Shown: positions 61,501 to 64,000 of the stretch, in pieces
Layout: every line of letters starts with the position of its first letter
Numbering within the stretch: the first letter of the stretch is position 1
Assembly: GCA_018292915.2 (NCBI GenBank)
Contig: JACVVK020000545.1
Coordinates: 170,001 to 234,000, forward strand
Origin: Batillaria attramentaria
Lineage: Eukaryota; Mollusca; Gastropoda; Batillariidae
DNA: 64,000 nucleotides
Direction: 5' to 3'
Program-made: the position numbers and the translations under genes
The notes under the pieces: generated by a model
Told to the model about the DNA's origin: nothing
Databases searched by the model: none
The model's input: only the letters and a program-made list of their open reading frames with translations

Positions 61501-63496
61501 CTTGCACTGAGGGTTCAGCACCATGGCCAGCAGCTCCAGAAGTGGAAACCAGTCCTGAGACAGCTTGGCTACACACAACTCGATCAGCTTCTCTGCGTTT
61601 TTCAAGATGCATTTCTGGAGGAAAATAACCGCAAACTGCGTAACAAGCATTTAGAAATGACACAAAAGAGATGATGGGGGAGGGGGTGGGATGTGGACTG
61701 GAGTAACCAACTTACCAAGCAAACAAAGTGACAACTTGACCGTTATTGTTCATTAATAAATATCGACAAAGTGACAAGCACTGTTTGCAACGACGACAAA
61801 AACACCCATCTCACACAATAATAATAAATTCCAGTGCTTTATCCAAATTGTATAGCTTGGCTCAAAGTATAGAGAACCCAATGCCCATGTACAACGTATC
61901 CATTTTGTTTAAAATAATCAGTATCGACTGTCAGATTGCAGTACACAAGCATTGTGACAGAAGCAGATGGTGAAAAAAAATCTTACATGTATTTCATATT
62001 TCCAACCACTGACAGCCTCGTCTGTGAGGATTTTGGTAAAAGAGATTGTCAGTCCTTCACGGAAAAACCTTTGGCATGCCTCACTGCGAATGTCTGAACC
62101 TGAAACGGGAAACAAATGCATACTGTAGGTATGAAAAGCTTTTTAATGCTCTAGCATGGTCAACAACCCCCCCCCCCCCCCCCAAAAAAAAATGAGTTTG
62201 TAAATAAGAGAAGTCTTCAGATACAGTACAGCCTGCACTTTACAGCAAGTAACCCTCAGTTGACACTATAACCATCACCCCAGTTATAAATCACAGCTGT
62301 TGCCTAAACGCTGTTCCTGTTTCCAACCAATTGCACTAAACCCACACAGTGTAAGGGAAATAACCCCACTCAAAAAAAACTCTGGTCTGACAAAGGGATT
62401 CGCCCGGTCTATCAGCTACAAGCGGGCATGCAGCACAGTCAGTTGTTTTATGTAAAGCGTGACAATGTTGCGACTACCAGTGTTAGGGTAAATGTGGCCC
62501 TTGTGACTTGGACAAAGACAGCAACAGACATCTTTCCCCCATTTTGGGAGTTTATAATGGGATTTATTGGCATCCACGGACCTGCAGTACATGGGATTTC
62601 AGAGGACACGGAGACTGAAGAGGCTAAAAAAACTTACACTTACAGGACCAAAAACAGAAACAAATATACCCCTAAATTTACAACTAAGCCGCTTCCATCG
62701 GTGGCCCTTACACCTTTCAAAACTGAGGATCACTTTGACCCTCTTTGTAAAACTTCAGAAGGCCATCTTGTAAAATTTAAGGGTCAGAGTCAGATGCAAG
62801 TATGAGTCTCTGTCTTAAAAACTGACACCATTTAAATTCCGAAAGCCACCGGTCATTCAACTTTCATTTTGTACCCATGACCGGCACTTCTGACAGAACG
62901 CCATAGTGACTGTTCTGCTGCCCACCGCACTTGTCCAACATGAAGGTTCAATGTTCATTAGTTTGCAAGTCGTGAAAATTGTGTGTCACGATGACGCACT
63001 GCCTTAAAATCTCTGTGTCACAATGACACATTGCCTCAAAAATCTCTTTGCCAGATTCTGAAATCTCCGTGTGAACGCACGCACATACATACGGAATAAG
63101 GAACACTGCCTTATCACTATCAGGGGACAAATAAATGTAAAAATACAAGGCCATCGTCACGCCTCTCCATTCCCACACCTGATTTCACAGTACACTTCAG
63201 CATGCAATAACACAGATGATCGCCTGTGTTTACTGCACCACCACCTCTGCTACTACTACTACTACTGTCTACTACCACTTATACTACTAGTAGTAGTACT
63301 ACTATCACCACCACCATGTGACAAATATCAGAAAGGATATACTCATACCATCTTTACTGAGTTTGATGGCCGCTTCCAACAAGACCTCTAGCTCTCCTTT
63401 GGGCAGGACAGGGACGACCCAGCGCGGTCGATTGATCATCTCATCCAACTTGGCAAGCTCCACATGAGGGAACTCCGGCTCCTGGTCTGGGTTTGC
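30973..63496 (-). CDS. USP9X: USP9X/fat facets orthologue, ubiquitin hydrolase; 56 exons, 5' end missing
   Basis: The product removes ubiquitin from protein substrates; in animals USP9X/faf acts in the cytoplasm on trafficking, polarity and signalling proteins. I placed 56 exons totalling about 7.8 kb (about 2,600 codons; human USP9X is about 2,570 residues). In order they encode an armadillo-like helical N-terminal half, a ubiquitin-like domain (51,914-52,151), a USP catalytic domain from about 43,492 to 38,420 with [14 protein letters not shown], two CxxC zinc pairs, [11 protein letters not shown] and [10 protein letters not shown], and a helical C-terminal half ending in a Gln/Pro-rich tail. 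Except where stated, exon lengths and phases join into one open frame. Identity was judged by comparison with the human protein from memory. The first coding exon, start codon and promoter lie beyond 64,000. USP9Y or USP9X naming reflects vertebrate paralogy only. Confidence 0.97.
31577..31640. repeat. (GT)n microsatellite in the last intron
   Basis: About 31 GT units with one GG interruption; a C16 run lies at 31,699-31,715. Confidence 0.95.
31735..31850 (-). mobile_element. SINE family B 3' fragment
   Basis: AAGTGCTTGGCTCAAAACAC, ACACGCTCACACGAATCAGG and CTCACACACCAGACATTCAA match the 3' half of family B in reverse, diverged. Confidence 0.6.
31966..32035 (-). CDS. USP9X: USP9X exon 55
   Basis: Encodes [20 protein letters not shown] then PDE. 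Donor GAA/GTAAGT. Confidence 0.94.
32316..32392 (-). CDS. USP9X: USP9X exon 54
   Basis: Encodes [20 protein letters not shown] then NETSN. Donor TGG/GTGAGT, phase 2. Confidence 0.95.
33377..33470 (-). CDS. USP9X: USP9X exon 53
   Basis: Encodes [20 protein letters not shown] then [11 protein letters not shown]. Acceptor CCCAATAG, donor AGG/GTAAGG. Confidence 0.94.
33834..34051 (-). CDS. USP9X: USP9X exon 52
   Basis: Encodes [40 protein letters not shown] and [20 protein letters not shown], one of the most conserved blocks of the family. Confidence 0.97.
34302..34526 (-). CDS. USP9X: USP9X exon 51
   Basis: 75 codons: [40 protein letters not shown] and [17 protein letters not shown]. Confidence 0.96.
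34751..35089 (-). CDS. USP9X: USP9X exon 50, with a Cys-rich in-frame extension
   Basis: The conserved part encodes [20 protein letters not shown] and [20 protein letters not shown]. Two acceptors, both phase 0, are possible. The upstream one (CTTATCTCTTCAG, exon from 35,089) has the better pyrimidine tract and adds 55 residues with 11 cysteines (CxC, x7, C, x6, CxCxCC, x11, C, x3, CxCC). The downstream one (TTGTTTCAAG, exon from 34,924) gives the human-like junction. The extension is absent from human USP9X as I recall it. Which form is used cannot be told from sequence alone. Confidence 0.85.
35466..35690 (-). mobile_element. SINE family A, old copy with an internal insertion
   Basis: GGATGGGTGGGTGTTTGAGG, GTTTAATGTCATTTTCCACC, then about 55 unrelated bases, then GATGGGGCAACAAAAAGACC and GTCAGGATTCAAATTCACAA. 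Many substitutions. Confidence 0.65.
35871..36022 (-). CDS. USP9X: USP9X exon 49
   Basis: Encodes [40 protein letters not shown] then [10 protein letters not shown]. Exit phase 0, compatible with both acceptors of exon 50. Confidence 0.95.
36262..36355 (-). CDS. USP9X: USP9X exon 48
   Basis: Encodes [20 protein letters not shown] then [11 protein letters not shown]. Exit phase 1. Confidence 0.94.
36777..36918 (-). CDS. USP9X: USP9X exon 47
   Basis: Encodes [20 protein letters not shown] then [20 protein letters not shown]. Confidence 0.94.
37186..37277 (-). CDS. USP9X: USP9X exon 46
   Basis: Encodes [20 protein letters not shown] then [10 protein letters not shown], matching human FLFTTGFHTKKVV. 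Confidence 0.93.
37600..37765 (+). mobile_element. SINE family B 3' fragment
   Basis: GAGCAGCTGACCCTCAGCAC, TGTGATTCACACGAGCACGC and GGTTCATTTCGAGGCACTGA correspond to the 3' half of family B. Confidence 0.65.
37838..38013 (-). CDS. USP9X: USP9X exon 45
   Basis: Encodes [20 protein letters not shown] and [20 protein letters not shown]. The loop after LLTCN is shorter than in human. Confidence 0.95.
38417..38591 (-). CDS. USP9X: USP9X exon 44
   Basis: Encodes [20 protein letters not shown] and [18 protein letters not shown], the end of the catalytic domain. Donor GTTG/GTGAGT, phase 1. Confidence 0.96.
38761..38839 (-). CDS. USP9X: USP9X exon 43, catalytic Asp region
   Basis: Encodes [20 protein letters not shown] then KMDDDE. 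The WYKFDDGDV motif supplies the third active-site residue in this family. Confidence 0.96.
39346..39570 (-). mobile_element. SINE family B, 5'-truncated copy
   Basis: Begins with AAT repeats and ATTGTATAGGCGCTTTACCC and continues to AGCTATTTCAATTTCGGAAT. Very similar to the copy at 24.9 kb but lacks the tRNA-like head. Confidence 0.8.
39707..39830 (-). CDS. USP9X: USP9X exon 42, catalytic histidine
   Basis: Encodes [20 protein letters not shown] then YIFH. The His in ASGGHYYSY is the general base of the USP active site. Confidence 0.97.
39986..40077 (-). CDS. USP9X: USP9X exon 41, GC donor
   Basis: Encodes [20 protein letters not shown] then [10 protein letters not shown]. The frame to exon 42 works only if the donor is GAAG/GCGAGT, a GC-AG intron; the nearest GT gives a stop. 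Confidence 0.92.
40303..40388 (-). CDS. USP9X: USP9X exon 40
   Basis: Encodes [20 protein letters not shown] then KRFDYDWE, the conserved LxIQLKRF core strand of USP enzymes. Confidence 0.96.
40556..40710. repeat. Intronic tandem duplication, period ~97 bp
   Basis: CAGTCATTGCCCAAATGAAA at about 40,558 and CAGTCATTGCCACAATGAAA at about 40,655 start two copies that share AATGCTAGG and GACGATTTCACA. Confidence 0.85.
40847..40988 (-). CDS. USP9X: USP9X exon 39
   Basis: Encodes [20 protein letters not shown] and [15 protein letters not shown], the second CxxC pair, so the zinc site looks intact. Confidence 0.97.
41410..41583 (-). CDS. USP9X: USP9X exon 38
   Basis: Encodes [20 protein letters not shown], the conserved QHDALEFF box, and [15 protein letters not shown], the first CxxC pair of the zinc-binding fingers. 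Confidence 0.97.
42068..42240 (-). CDS. USP9X: USP9X exon 37
   Basis: Starts with a charged linker ([20 protein letters not shown]) and ends [20 protein letters not shown] and [12 protein letters not shown], near identical to human. Confidence 0.95.
42542..42712 (-). mobile_element. LINE C-terminal fragment in USP9X intron
   Basis: A 56-codon frame ending in TAA reads [20 protein letters not shown] then [20 protein letters not shown], the typical last segment of RTE/BovB- or Jockey-type LINE ORF2 proteins. It is followed upstream by a C run at 42,715-42,730. Confidence 0.7.
42909..43010 (-). CDS. USP9X: USP9X exon 36
   Basis: 34 codons: [20 protein letters not shown] then [14 protein letters not shown]. 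This begins the variable acidic insert of the catalytic domain, which is shorter than in human. Confidence 0.93.
43374..43492 (-). CDS. USP9X: USP9X exon 35, catalytic cysteine
   Basis: Encodes [20 protein letters not shown] then [14 protein letters not shown]. The Cys of [10 protein letters not shown] is the USP nucleophile (Cys1566 in human), so catalytic chemistry is preserved. A (CT)n(CA)n microsatellite lies 45 bases past the donor (43,259-43,328). Confidence 0.98.
43641..44745. repeat. Intronic repeat, three related copies flanking exon 34
   Basis: Segments at about 43,641-43,700, 43,725-43,875 and 44,555-44,745 share TTAGACTAAAATCT, GTGCATTTTG, GTGCTTTAGAG and (last two) AATCCACCA with AAGGTGGAA, a short inverted repeat. 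The third copy contains a GGGGGGT-type G-rich array at 44,648-44,693. Confidence 0.7.
44125..44335 (-). CDS. USP9X: USP9X exon 34
   Basis: Encodes [20 protein letters not shown] through LIEMYYT. Exit phase 1. Confidence 0.95.
45045..45191 (-). CDS. USP9X: USP9X exon 33
   Basis: 49 codons: [40 protein letters not shown] then ENGGANLIR. Confidence 0.95.
45527..45785 (+). mobile_element. SINE family B, 5'-truncated copy
   Basis: Runs from TTCAGCACCCAACATTTGAA through GCTGACCCTTCGCACCACGT to GCGGCGCTTTGAGCCGATTC. A block AATGAAATAACTTCATTTGA is an extra insertion in the middle. Confidence 0.8.
46067..46157 (-). CDS. USP9X: USP9X exon 32
   Basis: Encodes [20 protein letters not shown] then [10 protein letters not shown]. 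Donor AGG/GTAAGG. Confidence 0.94.
46369..46424 (-). CDS. USP9X: USP9X exon 31 (56 bases)
   Basis: Encodes [18 protein letters not shown], matching human STARERAKHSGDYFTLLR. Donor TCG/GTAAGT. Confidence 0.9.
46835..46943 (-). CDS. USP9X: USP9X exon 30
   Basis: Encodes [20 protein letters not shown] then [16 protein letters not shown]. Confidence 0.94.
47384..47550 (-). CDS. USP9X: USP9X exon 29
   Basis: Encodes [40 protein letters not shown] and [15 protein letters not shown]. Donor CAA/GTCAGT. Confidence 0.94.
47725..47985 (-). mobile_element. SINE family C copy in intron
   Basis: Plus-strand text CGTACCGCGCACGAGTATCG, AATCAGGCAAGACTTCAACG, GCTCTTACTGCAGCAAACAC and GGCCACTGGTGCACAACCCC matches the copies at 20.2 and 22.5 kb. 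A G20 run interrupts it at 47,898-47,918. Confidence 0.75.
48214..48339 (-). CDS. USP9X: USP9X exon 28
   Basis: 42 codons: [20 protein letters not shown] then [20 protein letters not shown]. Confidence 0.93.
48693..48930 (-). CDS. USP9X: USP9X exon 27
   Basis: Encodes [31 protein letters not shown], and ends [13 protein letters not shown]. 79 codons, in frame on both sides. Confidence 0.94.
49060..49690. repeat. Probable dispersed repeat in the intron between exons 26 and 27
   Basis: Contains GTAGCGCAGTATCCCCACAA, whose first part recurs near 901-917 (TAGCGCAGTGTCCCCATCAC). The text GGGGAAGAGAATTCCAAATC and the clean, non-coding composition suggest an old transposon, class unknown. Confidence 0.4.
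49836..49927 (-). CDS. USP9X: USP9X exon 26
   Basis: Encodes [20 protein letters not shown] then [10 protein letters not shown]. Confidence 0.94.
50090..50515 (+). mobile_element. LINE reverse transcriptase fragment with internal deletion
   Basis: DPLPTTL in one frame and [51 protein letters not shown] in the next are the start of a CR1/Jockey-like reverse transcriptase. The coding text then jumps directly to a 3' UTR ending in ATT repeats at 50,488-50,508, so most of the enzyme is deleted. Confidence 0.75.
50533..50595 (-). CDS. USP9X: USP9X exon 25 (63 bases)
   Basis: 21 codons: [20 protein letters not shown] then Q. Confidence 0.93.
50685..50830 (-). mobile_element. SINE family D 3' fragment
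   Basis: In reverse complement GTCCCAAACGACACGGACCT and GGAACACCACTGGAGCTGGC match the 3' part of the element at 21,888-22,375. Confidence 0.75.
50950..51077 (-). CDS. USP9X: USP9X exon 24
   Basis: Encodes [20 protein letters not shown] then [15 protein letters not shown]. Acceptor TTTAAG, donor GAG/GTCAGT. Confidence 0.92.
51279..51399 (-). CDS. USP9X: USP9X exon 23
   Basis: Encodes [20 protein letters not shown] then [20 protein letters not shown]. (CA)n tracts lie just past both splice sites (51,239-51,258 and 51,402-51,412). Confidence 0.94.
51540..51677 (-). CDS. USP9X: USP9X exon 22
   Basis: Encodes the Ser-rich [20 protein letters not shown] and [10 protein letters not shown], conserved in human as [18 protein letters not shown]. 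Confidence 0.95.
51914..52151 (-). CDS. USP9X: USP9X exon 21, ubiquitin-like domain
   Basis: Encodes [20 protein letters not shown] through [16 protein letters not shown], the internal ubiquitin-like fold located at about residues 886-970 of human USP9X. Acceptor TGTTACAG, donor ATG/GTGAGG. Confidence 0.95.
52318..52625 (-). CDS. USP9X: USP9X exon 20
   Basis: A 308-base exon: [40 protein letters not shown] and ending [10 protein letters not shown]. It is the last helical block before the ubiquitin-like domain. Confidence 0.96.
52670..52970. repeat. (GA)n/G runs and an old SINE A-like piece
   Basis: GA repeats and a G11 run at 52,680-52,715, GA-rich arrays at 52,875-52,970, and between them (52,740-52,870) a diverged minus-strand SINE A relative with GTTTCACGTCTTTGTCCACT and GTTGAGCCACC at its head. 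Confidence 0.6.
53097..53214 (-). CDS. USP9X: USP9X exon 19
   Basis: Encodes [20 protein letters not shown] then [19 protein letters not shown]. Donor CGG/GTAAGT. Confidence 0.95.
53885..53988 (-). CDS. USP9X: USP9X exon 18
   Basis: Encodes [20 protein letters not shown] then [14 protein letters not shown]. Exit phase 2. Confidence 0.96.
54193..54264 (-). CDS. USP9X: USP9X exon 17
   Basis: 24 codons: [20 protein letters not shown] then WFAK. Donor AAG/GTAAGA. Confidence 0.95.
54488..54539 (-). CDS. USP9X: USP9X exon 16 (52 bases)
   Basis: A very short exon for [17 protein letters not shown], matching human [17 protein letters not shown]. Confidence 0.95.
54730..54817 (-). CDS. USP9X: USP9X exon 15
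   Basis: Encodes [20 protein letters not shown] then QVQERLRFL. Donor TTAG/GTAAGA, phase 2. Confidence 0.94.
55086..55244. repeat. Intronic duplication next to exon 14
   Basis: CACCACAACATGTACACAAG followed by GAAATGAAC occurs at about 55,108 and again at about 55,200, each with ACAGTCTCTTTC upstream. The second copy ends at the exon 14 donor. Confidence 0.8.
55245..55395 (-). CDS. USP9X: USP9X exon 14
   Basis: Encodes [20 protein letters not shown] then a Gln-rich [13 protein letters not shown] stretch. Donor ATAG/GTTAGT, phase 1. A duplicated intron segment begins a few bases past the donor. Confidence 0.94.
55865..55981 (-). CDS. USP9X: USP9X exon 13
   Basis: 39 codons: [20 protein letters not shown] then [19 protein letters not shown]. 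Confidence 0.96.
56390..56551. repeat. Tandem duplication, period 81 bp
   Basis: Two copies start GCAGCACTTAAAAAACGAAC and GCAGCACTTTAAAAATGAAC and both end CAGTTGTACAACCAA. Confidence 0.9.
56578..56685 (-). CDS. USP9X: USP9X exon 12
   Basis: 36 codons: [20 protein letters not shown] then [16 protein letters not shown]. The downstream intron carries an 81-bp tandem duplication. Confidence 0.96.
57030..57128 (-). CDS. USP9X: USP9X exon 11
   Basis: 33 codons: [20 protein letters not shown] then [13 protein letters not shown]. Both boundaries are in phase 0. Confidence 0.96.
57276..57381 (-). CDS. USP9X: USP9X exon 10, apparent 1-base insertion at its start
   Basis: Encodes [20 protein letters not shown] and [14 protein letters not shown]. 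The exon opens TCCTGGGAAGCAT; the expected Ser/Ala-Gly-Lys-His would be TCCGGGAAGCAT, so one T near 57,378 is extra relative to the phase left by exon 9. Donor CAG/GTATGC, phase 0. Confidence 0.88.
57803..57954 (-). CDS. USP9X: USP9X exon 9, apparent 1-base deletion at its start
   Basis: Encodes [20 protein letters not shown] and [15 protein letters not shown] in the conserved frame. The exon opens GAGTGATTCAG, where the family sequence Glu-Trp-Ile-Gln would need GAGTGGATTCAG. One G is missing near 57,950, and as written the joined mRNA reads GAG TGA. Splice sites CTCTGCAG and CAG/GTGAGT are strong, so an assembly error or a real recent frameshift are the options. Confidence 0.85.
58205..58246. 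repeat. T/G composite homopolymer in intron 8
   Basis: ATTTTTTTTGGG runs into about 22 G. Similar G or C tracts occur at 60,194-60,215 and 62,167-62,190 (C15 then A9). Confidence 0.9.
58459..58597 (-). CDS. USP9X: USP9X exon 8
   Basis: Encodes [20 protein letters not shown] and ends EWLTAEKMA. Donor GCT/GTTAAG is weak but is the only GT that matches the family boundary; exit phase 0. Confidence 0.88.
58965..59149 (-). CDS. USP9X: USP9X exon 7
   Basis: Encodes [20 protein letters not shown] and ends [12 protein letters not shown]. Acceptor TTTGCAG, donor CAG/GTGATA, phase 2 exit. Confidence 0.96.
59388..59454 (-). CDS. USP9X: USP9X exon 6
   Basis: A 67-base exon for [20 protein letters not shown] then IV. 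Donor GTG/GTAAGG, phase 0. Confidence 0.93.
59630..59745 (-). CDS. USP9X: USP9X exon 5
   Basis: Encodes [20 protein letters not shown] and [18 protein letters not shown]. Acceptor GTTCAG, donor CAA/GTGAGT. Confidence 0.95.
60330..60485 (-). mobile_element. SINE family A, diverged copy
   Basis: GACAGTTTAACGTCCTTTTC, CAACAAGAAAAAGGCCAGCC, CAAATATTTGGCC and GAGCATTCAAAGTCAAAAAC follow the family A order in reverse. Confidence 0.7.
60580..60694 (-). CDS. USP9X: USP9X exon 4
   Basis: Encodes [20 protein letters not shown] and a [12 protein letters not shown] end that corresponds to human LFARSPDPRSPK. Donor AGG/GTGAGT, phase 0. Confidence 0.94.
61055..61436 (+). mobile_element. SINE family B, near full-length copy
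   Basis: Head CGGCTAGTGGTTAAAAGACT, B box GGTTCGAGTCC, then CAAAGAATTTTTCCTTCTCG, GCTGACCCTTCGCACCATGT, GCGGCGCTTTGAGCCGATTC and ACAGCGCCTATACAAAC, with an AAAC-rich tail. Confidence 0.85.
61502..61614 (-). CDS. USP9X: USP9X exon 3
   Basis: Encodes [20 protein letters not shown] and [17 protein letters not shown]. Donor CAA/GTGAGC splits the next Lys codon (phase 2). Confidence 0.95.
61987..62099 (-). CDS. USP9X: USP9X exon 2
   Basis: Encodes [20 protein letters not shown] and [17 protein letters not shown], almost identical to human. Acceptor TTTCAG, donor CAT/GTAAGA, phase 0 exit. Confidence 0.96.
63248..63317. repeat. (CTA)n/(TAG)n trinucleotide cluster
   Basis: CTA units, then TACTACTAGTAGTAGTAC, a small palindrome, then CAC units, 30 bases past the exon 1 donor. 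Confidence 0.9.
63349..63496 (-). CDS. USP9X: USP9X exon 1 of those visible
   Basis: Encodes [20 protein letters not shown] and [18 protein letters not shown], the conserved N-terminal block. Acceptor TGCATGCAG, donor AAAGATG/GTATGAG, exit phase 1. The ATG just upstream of the exon overlaps the acceptor and is not taken as the start, because the family has a further N-terminal exon. Confidence 0.93.
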
Positions 63497-64000
63497 CTGC
63501 ATGCAGAAGTTTATACTCCGCTATAAAAGCATTTTCAGAGTTTTTACACTACAGCCTTTAAGTTTGAGCTGTTGGGGACAGCGGATGCCAGCTGGACTGT
63601 AGAGAACTTGAAAGTTTTCAGTACATAGAATTGTTCAGAATGTTGAGAAATTATCGGCTGCAAAGCAACAATTGAAACAAAAAGTTAAAACTGAGCAACA
63701 TTTCATTTACTTTTTTGCCACTCATACTAGTCATACTGATTCCTCTAGTCATTATGAGCTTATTTGCTAACAACCCACATTATGATTATCATTCGTACTG
63801 GCATAGGTTTAGGAAAACGACCCAAGTACCAAAAAAAAAAAAAAATCATTTTCACAGTTGTCCAGGTCACAGCAGTAAGAGTACTAAGACCTAGCACAGC
63901 TCCTTTTACTTGAAACATAAATTCTGAGATGATCTGTTCATGTGCCATACACAGGGTTCCAAAGTTAACATAAAAACATTACCTACGTTCAGACAGACAG
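63497..64000. other. USP9X intron at the right edge
   Basis: No coding exon was found here. The next exon upstream should hold the start codon but must lie beyond the window. Confidence 0.6.

Noticed and set aside
63950..64000. Possible upstream USP9X exon ending ACGTAG/GTAATG
   Set aside because: In the phase required by the first visible exon it contains stop codons.
1..64000. CRISPR arrays or bacterial operons
   Set aside because: The repeats are microsatellites, minisatellites and SINEs, and the genes have introns.

Overview
This window is animal nuclear DNA, most likely from a gastropod mollusc. I base that on split genes with GT-AG introns, very dense dinucleotide repeats, several tRNA-derived SINE families, decayed LINE pieces, and a large conserved animal gene. 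The mollusc assignment is inference: one SINE family ends in GACGTTAAAC plus AACA/AACCAACC-type tails, as I recall for molluscan SINEs. No prokaryotic features are present.

Right half (about 30,973 to the right edge, minus strand): most of one gene, the orthologue of the deubiquitinase USP9X (fat facets). I could place 56 coding exons, about 7.8 kb of coding sequence or roughly 2,600 codons. They run from the conserved N-terminal motif [17 protein letters not shown] (63,349-63,496) to a glutamine-rich C-terminus that stops at 30,973. The first coding exon and promoter lie beyond position 64,000. The armadillo-like N-terminal half, an internal ubiquitin-like domain, the split USP catalytic domain (Cys exon 43,374-43,492; His exon 39,707-39,830; Asp exon 38,761-38,839; two zinc-binding CxxC pairs) and the helical C-terminal half are all present. 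Three things stand out: a pair of opposite single-base indels in exons 9 and 10; a GC donor after exon 41; and an 11-cysteine, 55-residue in-frame extension at the start of exon 50.

Left edge (651-1,462, minus strand): two spliced exons that together encode a WxxW-type cysteine-rich domain of the kind found in mucins and CILP. This gene continues off the left edge.

Middle (about 1.5-31 kb): apparently intergenic or 3'-flanking. It holds microsatellites, long homopolymers, four tRNA-derived SINE families (called A to D here), LINE 3' fragments, a candidate solo LTR, a foldback element nested in a SINE, a SINE with a 12-bp target-site duplication, and several local tandem duplications. From about 26 kb to 30.97 kb the sequence is AT-rich and nearly free of recognisable transposons, and may include the USP9X 3' UTR. 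The introns of USP9X carry further SINE 3' halves, LINE pieces and tandem duplications.
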